51,093 bases of DNA, from assembly GCF_026130175.1 (NCBI RefSeq), contig NZ_JAIGNI010000067.1, positions 1 to 51,093 of the forward strand, in the 5' to 3' direction. Source of the stretch: Lyngbya sp. CCAP 1446/10. GTDB taxonomy: Bacteria > Cyanobacteriota > Cyanobacteriia > Cyanobacteriales > Microcoleaceae. Below the pieces are notes generated by a model that saw nothing but the letters and a program-made list of their open reading frames with translations, was not told the origin of the DNA and did not search any database. How positions within the stretch are numbered: position 1 is the stretch's first letter; each line of letters starts with the position of its first letter. Shown one piece after another: positions 35,833 through 43,035 of this stretch. The position numbers and the translations under genes were made by a program.

Positions 35833-36681
35833 TCAAAAATCGCCTTCATCTACTTGAAATACAGTCAATCCCAACGATCGCCACATATCAACGACTTGCT
35901 GGCGATCGTCCAATACAAACTTAACATTATATTGCCCTGCAATATGCTGCCGATAGATTTCCTCCTTCATAATCGCATCCTTCCTCATATCCCCAGTTTT
36001 CCGCAGATAGAGGCCTGCATAATTGACCTCGTATTGCCGTAACCATTGTTCAGTCTGAGGTTGACAGTCATCGGTTCTACCCGATACTACGATAATATTA
36101 ACGGTAGACTGCCACTTGCGGACGGTATCTAAGACGGGCTGATTCGGTAAATCGCGATCGCACTTTGAAGCATCAAAAGGATTTCTACCATTGAGAAGTG
36201 CCAGCGTACCGTCCATATCCACAAGAATTGCATCCGGCAAATCCGGGTTGTATTCCGGCGGCTGAACGGGAACCCGCACATACTTATTGTACATCTTCAC
36301 GATCACATCTTTACCCACCGAATTAAGCCTTTTTAAATCCCGTTTAATACATTCTTCCACCGGAACTTGCAGGAAAGAATCATTAACTTCAACGATAGCT
36401 TTACCCTTGACCAACTCCTTGATATGCTCGATGTGATGCCCAAAATTAGTATCATCAACAATCACGTGCTTGCCGCTTTCCAAAGCCATCAAAATAATCG
36501 TATCTCTCAACTGCACAATAAACTTTTCATTCGTCGGCGACCAATGAGAAGCGTGAGCCATTTCTCTCAACAAATCTTTATTGCTACGCACCCACCGTGC
36601 AGGTTCAGACAGCAGCAATTCCCTCGCAAATTGAGATTTTCCAGAAGCAGGTAAGCCGACAAGAACAATAACTCTTTTCAT
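35833..36681 (-). CDS. T4-like polynucleotide kinase-phosphatase (Pnkp)
   Basis: The 282-residue protein has the same domain order as phage T4 Pnkp, which heals broken RNA by adding a 5'-phosphate and removing a 3'- (or 2',3'-cyclic) phosphate. The kinase P-loop is GLPASGKS (9-16), and VDDTNF (75-80) matches the T4 SDTN motif. The C-terminal acyl-phosphatase-type domain has DMDGTLALLNGRNPFD (155-170, nucleophile Asp155), VVSGR (198-202), KTGDMRKDAIMKEEIYRQHI (228-247) and LDDRQQVVDMWRSLGL (257-272), all in register with T4. It ends in EGDF much like T4. The start ATG overlaps no other gene. An Rnl1-type RNA ligase gene lies upstream on the same strand, so healing and sealing enzymes are adjacent. 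Confidence 0.95.
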   Translation of the reverse strand: MKRVIVLVGLPASGKSQFARELLLSEPARWVRSNKDLLREMAHASHWSPTNEKFIVQLRDTIILMALESGKHVIVDDTNFGHHIEHIKELVKGKAIVEVNDSFLQVPVEECIKRDLKRLNSVGKDVIVKMYNKYVRVPVQPPEYNPDLPDAILVDMDGTLALLNGRNPFDASKCDRDLPNQPVLDTVRKWQSTVNIIVVSGRTDDCQPQTEQWLRQYEVNYAGLYLRKTGDMRKDAIMKEEIYRQHIAGQYNVKFVLDDRQQVVDMWRSLGLTVFQVDEGDF

Positions 36682-36764
36682 GACAATTGGTAATAGCTGA
36701 TTGGTCAGTCATAGACTCAAAAATTCGCATTTTTACGGTGCGTAATGCGCACCTTACCGCTTAT

Positions 36765-36883
36765 TCTTCAGTCCGCGGAGGCGGACATCGTTTGTGTAGT
36801 CGCGAATTCCATTCGCCGAGTTTGATTTATTCTTCATTCCGCGGAGGCGGACATCGTTTGTGTAGGCGCGAATTCCATTCGCC
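36765..36883. repeat. CGCGGAGGCGGACATCG repeat, copies 2 and 3 in tandem
   Basis: Two units start about 67 bp apart (36765-36819 and 36832-36883) in the space between the ligase and kinase genes. They differ at a few positions and end in GAATTCCATTCGCC. They resemble copy 1 at 35721. Confidence 0.9.
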
Positions 36884-36904
36884 GTATACTATTAATTAGT
36901 TGAC

Positions 36905-37990
36905 TCACAAACCTAAATTGATGTAATCCAAACCCAATAACTCTTCCATCTTATTTATCGTAACATCACGGAGAGCCTCTTTTACGCCCGCAACTCTGCG
37001 GGCCCGTAAAGAAAACAAAATCCCCGCATACGGCAAATGTTTCACCGCGAAAGCAAAATCTTTCTGCACTTCGATATGTTCATGCTGTCGATAAACCCCC
37101 TCAATTTCTTCAACCAAACATTGATACTTACTCTTAACTTTTTGATACAACTCACTCCACTCAGGAAAATAAGCTAAAAACTCTTCTCCTTCATTAGTCA
37201 AAACAATTTCGATCATCCTGCGGGTAGAAAACCCTTCGCGAAGATGGGAAATCGCGACATATTGCGGAGACTTAACCTTAACTCGGTTGAAGTTAGCGTC
37301 GCAAATAATATACCCTTCCGAATCCATCGGATCTAAATGTTGAGATGCTTCGATAACTTCTTTCCAGCTAGTCAAAGGATAGAAATTGACTACTTTCCAC
37401 ACATATCTGTTAGCCCAAAAATGGGGATCTGTTTCTCGCAGTGTTTCAGTATTGCGAACCCCGTGTAGCACGATGTCATTGTTGTTTTGCTGAACAACTA
37501 TTCTATTATAAGGTGTCATCAACTCAAAGATAAAACACTCATCGCTTGCTTCCGGTAATTCATATCCCAATTCTTTCCAGACTTTCCAAAAAAGTTCGGC
37601 AAAGCTAAATCCAAAACCGTTAACTTCGCCGGCTGCGTCGGGAGTACCGCTAGATTGCACTCTCCATTCTCCTTTATAGAAATACATTACAATCAGAGAA
37701 CCATCTAGTTTTTCGTAAACTTTGGCGCTACTCCAATCAATTGCTGCGGCGTGGCCTTCCCCGTAATTAAAAAATTTGTCATAGGGATAAGAAACTATTT
37801 CCCAGTTTTGAGATGAATCTAAAATAATGCCTCGACACTGCTGGACTATTTTTTCGCCCAGCGGGGATTCTATCTGCGAGTATTTCAGACATACTAAATC
37901 GGGATATTGGCGGTGGCGGGTAACTTTGATATGATAAGTTTCGCACAATGTTTCTAATCCGTGCTGGCGTAAATAATTTTGCAGTTCCAC
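36905..37990 (-). CDS. T4 Rnl1-like RNA ligase
   Basis: An ATP-dependent RNA ligase of 361 residues, close to the length of T4 Rnl1, which seals RNA after Pnkp has repaired the ends. Nucleotidyltransferase motifs are in order: motif I EKLDGS with Lys94 as the AMP-accepting residue, preceded by CRGIILD (52-58) and SYPYDKFFNYGE as in Rnl1; motif III/IIIa FIFELMTPYNRIV (153-165); motif IV EGYIIC (225-230); motif V VKVKSPQYV (about 237-245). The C-terminal helical part is present (about 250-361). It lies 223 bp upstream of the Pnkp gene on the same strand, separated by two tandem palindromic repeats, so co-transcription is likely but not proven. Confidence 0.94.
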   Translation of the reverse strand: MELQNYLRQHGLETLCETYHIKVTRHRQYPDLVCLKYSQIESPLGEKIVQQCRGIILDSSQNWEIVSYPYDKFFNYGEGHAAAIDWSSAKVYEKLDGSLIVMYFYKGEWRVQSSGTPDAAGEVNGFGFSFAELFWKVWKELGYELPEASDECFIFELMTPYNRIVVQQNNNDIVLHGVRNTETLRETDPHFWANRYVWKVVNFYPLTSWKEVIEASQHLDPMDSEGYIICDANFNRVKVKSPQYVAISHLREGFSTRRMIEIVLTNEGEEFLAYFPEWSELYQKVKSKYQCLVEEIEGVYRQHEHIEVQKDFAFAVKHLPYAGILFSLRARRVAGVKEALRDVTINKMEELLGLDYINLGL

Positions 37991-38178
37991 GTTCGATTCC
38001 TAAGTTTGTCGCTTGCTCTATTTTATCGGAAACTATATATTTTTGCGGATTTGTAAACAAAAATTAAACTATTTTTTTTTAATCCCTATTGTAATTTTTA
38101 TATTTTGGAGTATCGTTGTAAATAGGTGAAAGCAGTTGGGGGCTAAAAGGGAATGTTTCAACATCTAGGACAAAAACA

Positions 38179-38739
38179 GTGAAAAATAAATTATTATTTT
38201 TGGCGACTTCTGCGTGCGTGTTGACTGCTTTAGTACCTGTATCGCGAGTTTTTGGTGCGGGCGAATTGTCGCAGCGGTTGTCGGAAATCCAATCTGTGGC
38301 TGTAGCGGGTACTGCTGTTCCGGTAAGTCAAATCTTGGCAAAATTAAAAGGCAAAACACAAGTGCCGATTTTTATTCCCAGTCGGCTTATTGTTTCGCAG
38401 AAGCTTTACTATTACAGCCAAGCGCAACCGAATAGCTATGCTATTTCAATAGATTATACAGCAAATTGCCGGGGTGCGGGAGCTTGCAATTTTGGGGAAG
38501 TTCGATCTCAAAAAGGCGGTGAATTTTCTACGAAAGTAGAAGGGGTAACTAAGACTTTAAAAAATGTTAAACTTGCCGGCGGAGTGAAAGGAGTTTTTCA
38601 CAACGGTTGTGGTGCTTACTGCACTGCTTCTGTTGAGTGGAAAAACCAGGGATTTCTGTATACCGTATCAATTAAAAACGGAGGGGAATCGGAGGTGATT
38701 TTAACAGCAAATTCTGCTATTCTAGCTGGGAAACGCTAA
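38179..38739 (+). CDS. Secreted protein, paralogue of the 38986 gene product
   Basis: A 186-residue protein of unknown function. The first 27 residues are a typical Sec signal peptide (KNKLLFLATSACVLTALVPV, cut near VFGAG). The rest has ISQILAKLKGKTQVPIFIPS-type opening, a Cys pair in ANCRGAGACNFGEV, LAGGVKGVFHNGCGAYCTAS and VEWKNQGFLYTVSIKNGG. The two Cys pairs could form disulfides outside the cytoplasm. The same domain forms the C-terminal half of the protein encoded 247 bp downstream, so the genes arose by duplication. The start is GTG; there is no strong ribosome site. I know no function for this family. Confidence 0.82.
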   Translation: MKNKLLFLATSACVLTALVPVSRVFGAGELSQRLSEIQSVAVAGTAVPVSQILAKLKGKTQVPIFIPSRLIVSQKLYYYSQAQPNSYAISIDYTANCRGAGACNFGEVRSQKGGEFSTKVEGVTKTLKNVKLAGGVKGVFHNGCGAYCTASVEWKNQGFLYTVSIKNGGESEVILTANSAILAGKR

Positions 38740-38788
38740 GACAATTTTCGATTTTGATTGGGTATTTTTTACTCGTTCAATCAAAGGT

Positions 38789-38848
38789 GTCATTGCGAGG
38801 AACGAAGCAATCTTAGTCTTGGCGATTGCTTAGTTACCTCGCAATGAC
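38789..38848. repeat. 60-bp interspersed palindrome
   Basis: GTCATTGCGAGG (38789-38800) pairs perfectly with CCTCGCAATGAC (38837-38848), with GAAGCAATC against GATTGCTT inside. It lies between the two paralogous secreted-protein genes. The left arm recurs at 31943. Confidence 0.85.
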
Positions 38849-38879
38849 AAAAGCGAGGCAGAGCAAGAGTGATATCGAT

Positions 38880-38907
38880 TGCCAGGCTGAGCCTGGGAAC
38901 CAGTTAA
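38880..38907. repeat. Partial copy of the TGGTTCCCAGGC hairpin repeat
   Basis: TGCCAGGCTGAGCCTGGGAA followed by CCAGTTAA matches the right arm of the nrtB-nrtC hairpin at 19461-19499; the left arm is shortened to CCAGGC. Confidence 0.7.
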
Positions 38908-38985
38908 TTTTTGTAGCCTGGAAGTTAACCTGTTAAAGAATATACTATAGTTTTTTTTCGCTTACCTACTTGGAGGGAAATCAGG

Positions 38986-40032
38986 ATGAGGGGAAGATGG
39001 CTATTTGGGGCGATTGTTGCTGGTGTGGTGACTGCTTTGACGATCCTCTTCGTTGGCGTAGCCCCCGTAGGGGCGGGCTTCGCGATCGCACTTTTGACAC
39101 CATACTCAGCCCTAGCAAGGACAGAAACGCAAATAACAGAAATTCGCTGGTTTAATTATACTTCTCAAGATAGCTGGCAATGCGCACAATTTATTGTACC
39201 CGATCGCAATACTACACAATCTGCCGGCAGCAGCAAGTTGCGGTTGTACGATGTTCATATTGCCAAGATGTTTGAGATTTCGAGTTTTTTGTGCGATCGC
39301 GATCGCACTTCAGCAGGTTACAATTGGTCTTACGGAGCCGACAATGGCAACATTGACATGGGAATCTTCAAAATTAGCTGCAATCTCGCCCGCGCCACAG
39401 CCAAAACTTACGGGCTAGGGAAACCAGAAATTACAGTAATTCGCCGCAACTTCGATCAGAAAGACGGCCGCCCTTCTCTTGCTGTCGAAAAATATTCTAT
39501 TCCTACTTTGAACGTTGCTAAAACTAGAGTTGTACAGTGGAGAAATTTTGTCCAAAAATTTCCCCCAATTCCCAACAATTCAGGTACAAATCAAGCTAAT
39601 ATTCGTTTTCCTGTAAGTAACATTTTTCAGCAAATCAAAGGCAAAACACGAGTACCTGTTTTTCTGCCGATCATACTTCCTTTATCTGACACTCAGCAAC
39701 TTGATTTTGACGTGCAAGCTGGCTCCCACGGTTACATTGTTGGAATGTATTTAGGCAAAGGCTGCCGCGGCGGAGCTTGTTCTTTCGGCACAATCGAAGC
39801 GAAAAGAGATGAACCGTTTTCGCCTCCTTCGCAATTGCCGAGGGATACTTATAGAAGCATTGAATTAGCGGGCGGAATGAGGGGAATTTATTTCCAGACT
39901 TGCGGTAATTACTGCATTTCTTATGTGGAGTGGCAAAGGCTGGGTGTACTTTACCGAGTAAGTCTCAAAAATGGACGGCAGTCAGATGTTGTTCGGATAG
40001 TAAATTCTGCACTTCAAGCAGGGCCACGTTAA
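38986..40032 (+). CDS. Secreted two-part protein, paralogue of the 38179 gene product
   Basis: A 348-residue protein of unknown function with GGAGGG well placed upstream of its ATG. The N-terminal hydrophobic stretch (about 5-44) is unusually long for a signal peptide and contains residues (FVGVAPVGAGFAIALL) encoded by an inserted palindromic repeat at 39040-39091. Residues about 45-185 form an extra domain with Cys in SWQCAQF, SFLCDRDR and KISCNLA. Residues about 205-348 match the shorter upstream paralogue: IKGKTRVPVFLP, GKGCRGGACSFGTI, LAGGMRGIYFQTCGNYCISY and VEWQRLGVLYRVSLKNG. The protein is probably exported, and disulfides are likely. The two genes may share a promoter, but a palindrome lies between them. 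Confidence 0.85.
   Translation: MRGRWLFGAIVAGVVTALTILFVGVAPVGAGFAIALLTPYSALARTETQITEIRWFNYTSQDSWQCAQFIVPDRNTTQSAGSSKLRLYDVHIAKMFEISSFLCDRDRTSAGYNWSYGADNGNIDMGIFKISCNLARATAKTYGLGKPEITVIRRNFDQKDGRPSLAVEKYSIPTLNVAKTRVVQWRNFVQKFPPIPNNSGTNQANIRFPVSNIFQQIKGKTRVPVFLPIILPLSDTQQLDFDVQAGSHGYIVGMYLGKGCRGGACSFGTIEAKRDEPFSPPSQLPRDTYRSIELAGGMRGIYFQTCGNYCISYVEWQRLGVLYRVSLKNGRQSDVVRIVNSALQAGPR
39040..39091. repeat. REP-like palindrome inside a coding region
   Basis: GATCCTCTTCG, GGCGTAGCCC, AGGGGCGGGCTTCGC and GATCGC are pieces of the interspersed repeat seen at 15974 and 43889, here in frame within the signal-peptide region of the 38986 gene. Confidence 0.65.
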
Positions 40033-40103
40033 TACCATTTTCGATTTTTGATTTTCGATTTTCGTTGATGTACAATTAAACTGTACCTAAAAAAACTAAT
40101 AAG

Positions 40104-40340
40104 ATGCCTGCGATTAGCGTTGAAGAAGCCAAGCAGAATCTGCAAGCTATCTTGGAAAAAGTGACGAAAGGAGAAGAAGTGACAATCGTACAGGAGGGCA
40201 AAGTAGTAGCTCGCGTAGTCCCGCCGCTATCCAAGGAGGAGTGGTTAGCTAGGCATAAAGTATTCCGAAACTCCATTAATGTCAAGGGCGAACCCCTGAG
40301 CGCAACAGTCATTAGGCTAAGGGAGGAAGCACGGTATTGA
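40104..40340 (+). CDS. Phd/YefM-family antitoxin, toxin partner missing
   Basis: A 78-residue Phd/YefM antitoxin. The N-terminal dimer/DNA-binding part reads ISVEEAKQNLQAILEKVTKG, EEVTIVQEGKVVARVVPP, and the C-terminal toxin-binding tail is basic and polar. In cyanobacteria such genes usually precede, and overlap, a PIN-domain VapC toxin. Here the overlapping frame after the stop (TTG ATT TAT ATA) begins like a PIN gene (x-I-Y-I) but continues for only about 25 unrelated codons before stopping, so the toxin gene seems deleted. The antitoxin would bind its own promoter and repress it. It is intact and may still be expressed. Confidence 0.85.
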   Translation: MPAISVEEAKQNLQAILEKVTKGEEVTIVQEGKVVARVVPPLSKEEWLARHKVFRNSINVKGEPLSATVIRLREEARY

Positions 40341-40376
40341 TTTATATAATAACTTTAACATCTATAACAAATATTT

Positions 40377-40817
40377 TTATTCGGGACAAACTGAATGATT
40401 GCGGTCAAACCAAATGATGTAGTAAACAGACTGAACGCGAAACCCAAATATCCATTTTTTCTCATCAATTCGCATTTCTGATAATCTCTCATCTTCAGGA
40501 ATATTGTCAGGCAAAGTCGGATGAATGTTAATCAACTTATAACCCGTTCCCACTGATTCACCTCGTTTTTTTGAGCCGTGACCTTTGATTTTATCCCAAG
40601 TATATTTCTCGATTTTCTTTAGTCCTTCAATGAGGTCATTGATTTCTGATGATGTCCAGTCAGATAGAAGCCAACGATTTTTATCTGCATAAGTGAATCT
40701 GAAGCTAGGATGCTCGTCATCTGTACTGCTTGGTCGATTTAACTGAGTTGCTTGCTCTGGAATTCTTCTTTGTTGCTTGTTTTGAGGTGGCTTTGGTATT
40801 TGACTTTTTTTACCCAC
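40377..40817 (-). CDS. Putative toxin paired with the Panacea antitoxin
   Basis: The 146-residue product has a basic, Gln/Pro-rich N-terminal tail (1-40) and a compact domain: FTYADKNRWLLSDW, EINDLIEGLKKIEKYTWDKI, GYKLINIHP and FGFRVQSVYYIIWFDRNHSV. The last segment (beta strand, then WFDRNH) resembles the ending of RelE/BECR-type RNases, but this is only a hypothesis; I do not recognise the family. Its GTG start abuts the TAA of the upstream Panacea gene with no gap, so the genes are translationally coupled. Toxins paired with Panacea antitoxins are very varied, which fits. An alternative is a non-toxic partner protein. Confidence 0.7.
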   Translation of the reverse strand: MGKKSQIPKPPQNKQQRRIPEQATQLNRPSSTDDEHPSFRFTYADKNRWLLSDWTSSEINDLIEGLKKIEKYTWDKIKGHGSKKRGESVGTGYKLINIHPTLPDNIPEDERLSEMRIDEKKWIFGFRVQSVYYIIWFDRNHSVCPE

Positions 40818-41273
40818 TTACGCCTCCACCAAAGGTGCATAGCAGGCTTTCATATCTTCGTGGGAAATGATTTTAGTTGATGTTTCCGCAGGTTCTAATC
40901 CCTGGCGGGCGTTGAGCCAAGGTGTCTCAGATTGGGTCAATTCTGCCAAATGTTTAGCACTTAATTCTCCATAAGCATTCCAAACTTCTTCGAGTACCTC
41001 AATCTCATCTTCTTCAAATTCTCCCTCAAAATTATCGGGAGCGGGAATATCGGTATATTTGTAAGCTTTGTACTCATCCCAAACATGGCGGACAATGGGG
41101 CCGGAAACCCAAGCTTCAATATCTTGAAAAAATAGCTGCTGGCCTCTAAAGACTAAACTCCAAGCTTGTGCGTAATAAACGAGTTTTTGCAGTTTGAGAG
41201 GAGAAATAGTATCGCCTGCTTCTCTATCGACACGACATAAAAAGTAACGAGCTACATCCAGAGCGCTTTTCAT
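40818..41273 (-). CDS. Panacea-domain (DUF4065/SocA-like) antitoxin
   Basis: A 151-residue Panacea/DUF4065 protein, a fold used by type II antitoxins to neutralise many unrelated toxins. Family signatures are SALDVARYFL, ISPLKLQKLVYYAQAWSLVF, FFQDIEAWVSGPIVRHVWDE and the C-terminal LAELTQSETPWLNAR, followed by the EDMKACY helix. Length is normal. It is the first gene of a two-gene unit, immediately followed by the putative toxin gene at 40377-40817, the usual order. No phage genes lie nearby, so a GepA-like phage role is less likely. Confidence 0.92.
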   Translation of the reverse strand: MKSALDVARYFLCRVDREAGDTISPLKLQKLVYYAQAWSLVFRGQQLFFQDIEAWVSGPIVRHVWDEYKAYKYTDIPAPDNFEGEFEEDEIEVLEEVWNAYGELSAKHLAELTQSETPWLNARQGLEPAETSTKIISHEDMKACYAPLVEA

Positions 41274-41358
41274 AGTTTTAGGATTTTAGTAATTTGACAA
41301 ATTTAATTTTTATGGTAAGCTATTCGGTGGCTTGAGAAGTTCGATCGCTATTTCCCCC

Positions 41359-41535
41359 TCATTCCCACATTTCTCTCCTCAAATCCTGCAACCTGGGAGC
41401 AAACTCTTCAGCTAAACCAGCTTCAGCCCGATCGACCCTAGGCAAATCATACACCGTCGGCTGCCTTCCGCTCTCCAGGTCGATCGGCTCAGTTTTATCC
41501 CCCGAATTGTCCCAACCAGCAATTAAAGTCCCCAC
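41359..41535 (-). CDS. Possible 58-residue protein or gene fragment upstream of hemC
   Basis: A GTG-initiated frame on the minus strand encodes 58 residues including LIAGWDNSGDKTEPIDLESG and ending in APRLQDLRREMWE. The composition is protein-like, with an acidic amphipathic end, and GGACC/HIP-related GATCG words are codon-aligned. There is no good ribosome site, and an in-frame stop lies only six codons before the GTG. It may be a small protein or the 3' end of a lost gene. No family is recognised. Confidence 0.3.
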   Translation of the reverse strand: MGTLIAGWDNSGDKTEPIDLESGRQPTVYDLPRVDRAEAGLAEEFAPRLQDLRREMWE

Positions 41536-41597
41536 CTGCGGTACGCTAGATCAGGTGAATATACTGGCTCATTTCAAGCTATCCTGCGATCGATCTT

Positions 41598-42569
41598 ATG
41601 TCCCCAACCACATCTGCCCCCTCCCGAACCGTCCGCATCGGTTCCCGCAAAAGCCAACTCGCCCTCGTCCAAACCCACTGGGTGCAAGCAGAGCTACAGA
41701 AACACTTCCCGGAACACACTTTTGAAGTCCACACCATGTCCACCCAAGGGGACATAATTCTTGATGTCGCCCTCGCTAAAATCGGCGACAAAGGACTTTT
41801 CACCAAAGAATTAGAAACGGGAATGCTCAACAATGAAACGGACTTTGCCGTTCATTCCCTCAAAGATTTGCCTACCAATTTACCTGAAGGTTTAATCTTA
41901 GGATGCGTCACCGAACGAGAAAATCCCGCTGATGCCCTGGTTGTACACTCCAAACACAAAGACAAGCAACTCGACACCCTCCCAGAAAATGCAGTAATCG
42001 GTACTTCTTCGCTGCGCCGACTGGCTCAACTGCGGCACCATTTCCCTCATTTTGAATTCAAAGATATTCGCGGCAATCTCAATACTCGACTCGCTAAATT
42101 AGATGATGGCGGTTACGACGCGATTATTTTAGCAGTTGCAGGACTCGAAAGATTGGGAATGGGCGATCGCATCCACCAAATTATCTCTCCCGAAATCTCC
42201 CTTCACGCCGTCGGACAAGGTGCTTTGGGCATCGAATGCCGCGCCGGGGACACCGAAATCATGGCAGTGATCAAAGCTCTCGAACACTCGGAAACCGCCC
42301 AAAGATGTTATGCCGAACGCGCATTTTTGCGGGAATTAGAAGGCGGCTGTCAAGTACCAATCGGCGTAAATACCAAAATAGAAAACGGTCAATTAACCTT
42401 AACCGGAATGGTATCGAGTCTCGACGGCAAGCGATTCGTCAAAGATACTGTTTCCGGCACAGCAGATACTGCTGAAATGCTGGGAATTGACCTCGCCCAC
42501 CGCCTGCGCGAACAGGGAGCGAGTGCAATTTTGGAGGAAATTTTTATCGAAGTTCAACGCGGTTCATAA
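41598..42569 (+). CDS. hemC: Hydroxymethylbilane synthase (porphobilinogen deaminase)
   Basis: HemC polymerises four porphobilinogens into hydroxymethylbilane in heme and chlorophyll synthesis. The 323-residue protein is of normal length and shows [17 protein letters not shown] (13-29), the active-site loop STQGDIILD (48-56), [11 protein letters not shown] with the catalytic Asp region (83-93), [14 protein letters not shown] (134-147), [14 protein letters not shown] (156-169), and the dipyrromethane-cofactor Cys251 in [10 protein letters not shown]. It is a housekeeping gene in the middle of an otherwise accessory region. It stands alone on its strand, and no ribosome site is strong. The start at 41598 is preferred because the conserved RIGSRKS lies at its usual distance from the N-terminus. 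Confidence 0.97.
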   Translation: MSPTTSAPSRTVRIGSRKSQLALVQTHWVQAELQKHFPEHTFEVHTMSTQGDIILDVALAKIGDKGLFTKELETGMLNNETDFAVHSLKDLPTNLPEGLILGCVTERENPADALVVHSKHKDKQLDTLPENAVIGTSSLRRLAQLRHHFPHFEFKDIRGNLNTRLAKLDDGGYDAIILAVAGLERLGMGDRIHQIISPEISLHAVGQGALGIECRAGDTEIMAVIKALEHSETAQRCYAERAFLRELEGGCQVPIGVNTKIENGQLTLTGMVSSLDGKRFVKDTVSGTADTAEMLGIDLAHRLREQGASAILEEIFIEVQRGS

Positions 42570-42756
42570 ATGCGATCGGCATTAATTTCTCAATGCTTTT
42601 AGACGCGAGATATCGCCTTTTGTTAAATAAAAATAATTGGCGGTTCGCTTTTGTTTTGACAGGTACAATAGCAGTCTGATTGTAGATTTTAGATGGTAAT
42701 TTTCAATAAAATTGCCGATTTCACAAATATAGCGGTTCTCAAAAAAGTGAGAATAG

Positions 42757-42805
42757 CCCTATGCCCTATGCCCTATGCCCTATGCCCTATGCCCTATGCC
42801 CTATG
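42757..42805. repeat. Seven exact CCCTATG heptamers
   Basis: 49 bp of perfect 7-base repeats. Their exactness suggests recent slippage, and copy number may vary between strains. Confidence 0.95.
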
Positions 42806-42873
42806 CCGGATATTACCTCATCTTTCTGAGAAAGGCTATATCTGACTAATTTAGGACGCTCCGCACGGTGTTG

Positions 42874-42939
42874 AGAAACCCGGTTTATGGATGGATGCCA
42901 GGGTGTAAAGCCCAGGATTTTTAGTAGAAACCGGGTTCC
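42874..42939. repeat. 66-bp interspersed inverted repeat, copy 3
   Basis: The ends AGAAACCCGGTTT and GAAACCGGGTTCCT are complementary except near the tips, and the total length equals copies 1 and 2. The arm sequences are swapped relative to those copies. Confidence 0.75.
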
Positions 42940-43035
42940 TTTACATCAGCCCTATAATTGTCAATATACCAATCCAAAATCTACAATCAAACATCCCAAA
43001 TAAATCAGCAACCTAATTTCAGGGAAAGGTAAAAT

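Larger units (their letters stand above)
42570..43035. other. Intergenic region with two repeat types
   Basis: No gene is seen in these 466 bp. They hold seven CCCTATG heptamers (42757-42805) and the third copy of the CCGGGTTT inverted repeat (42874-42939). Confidence 0.7.
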
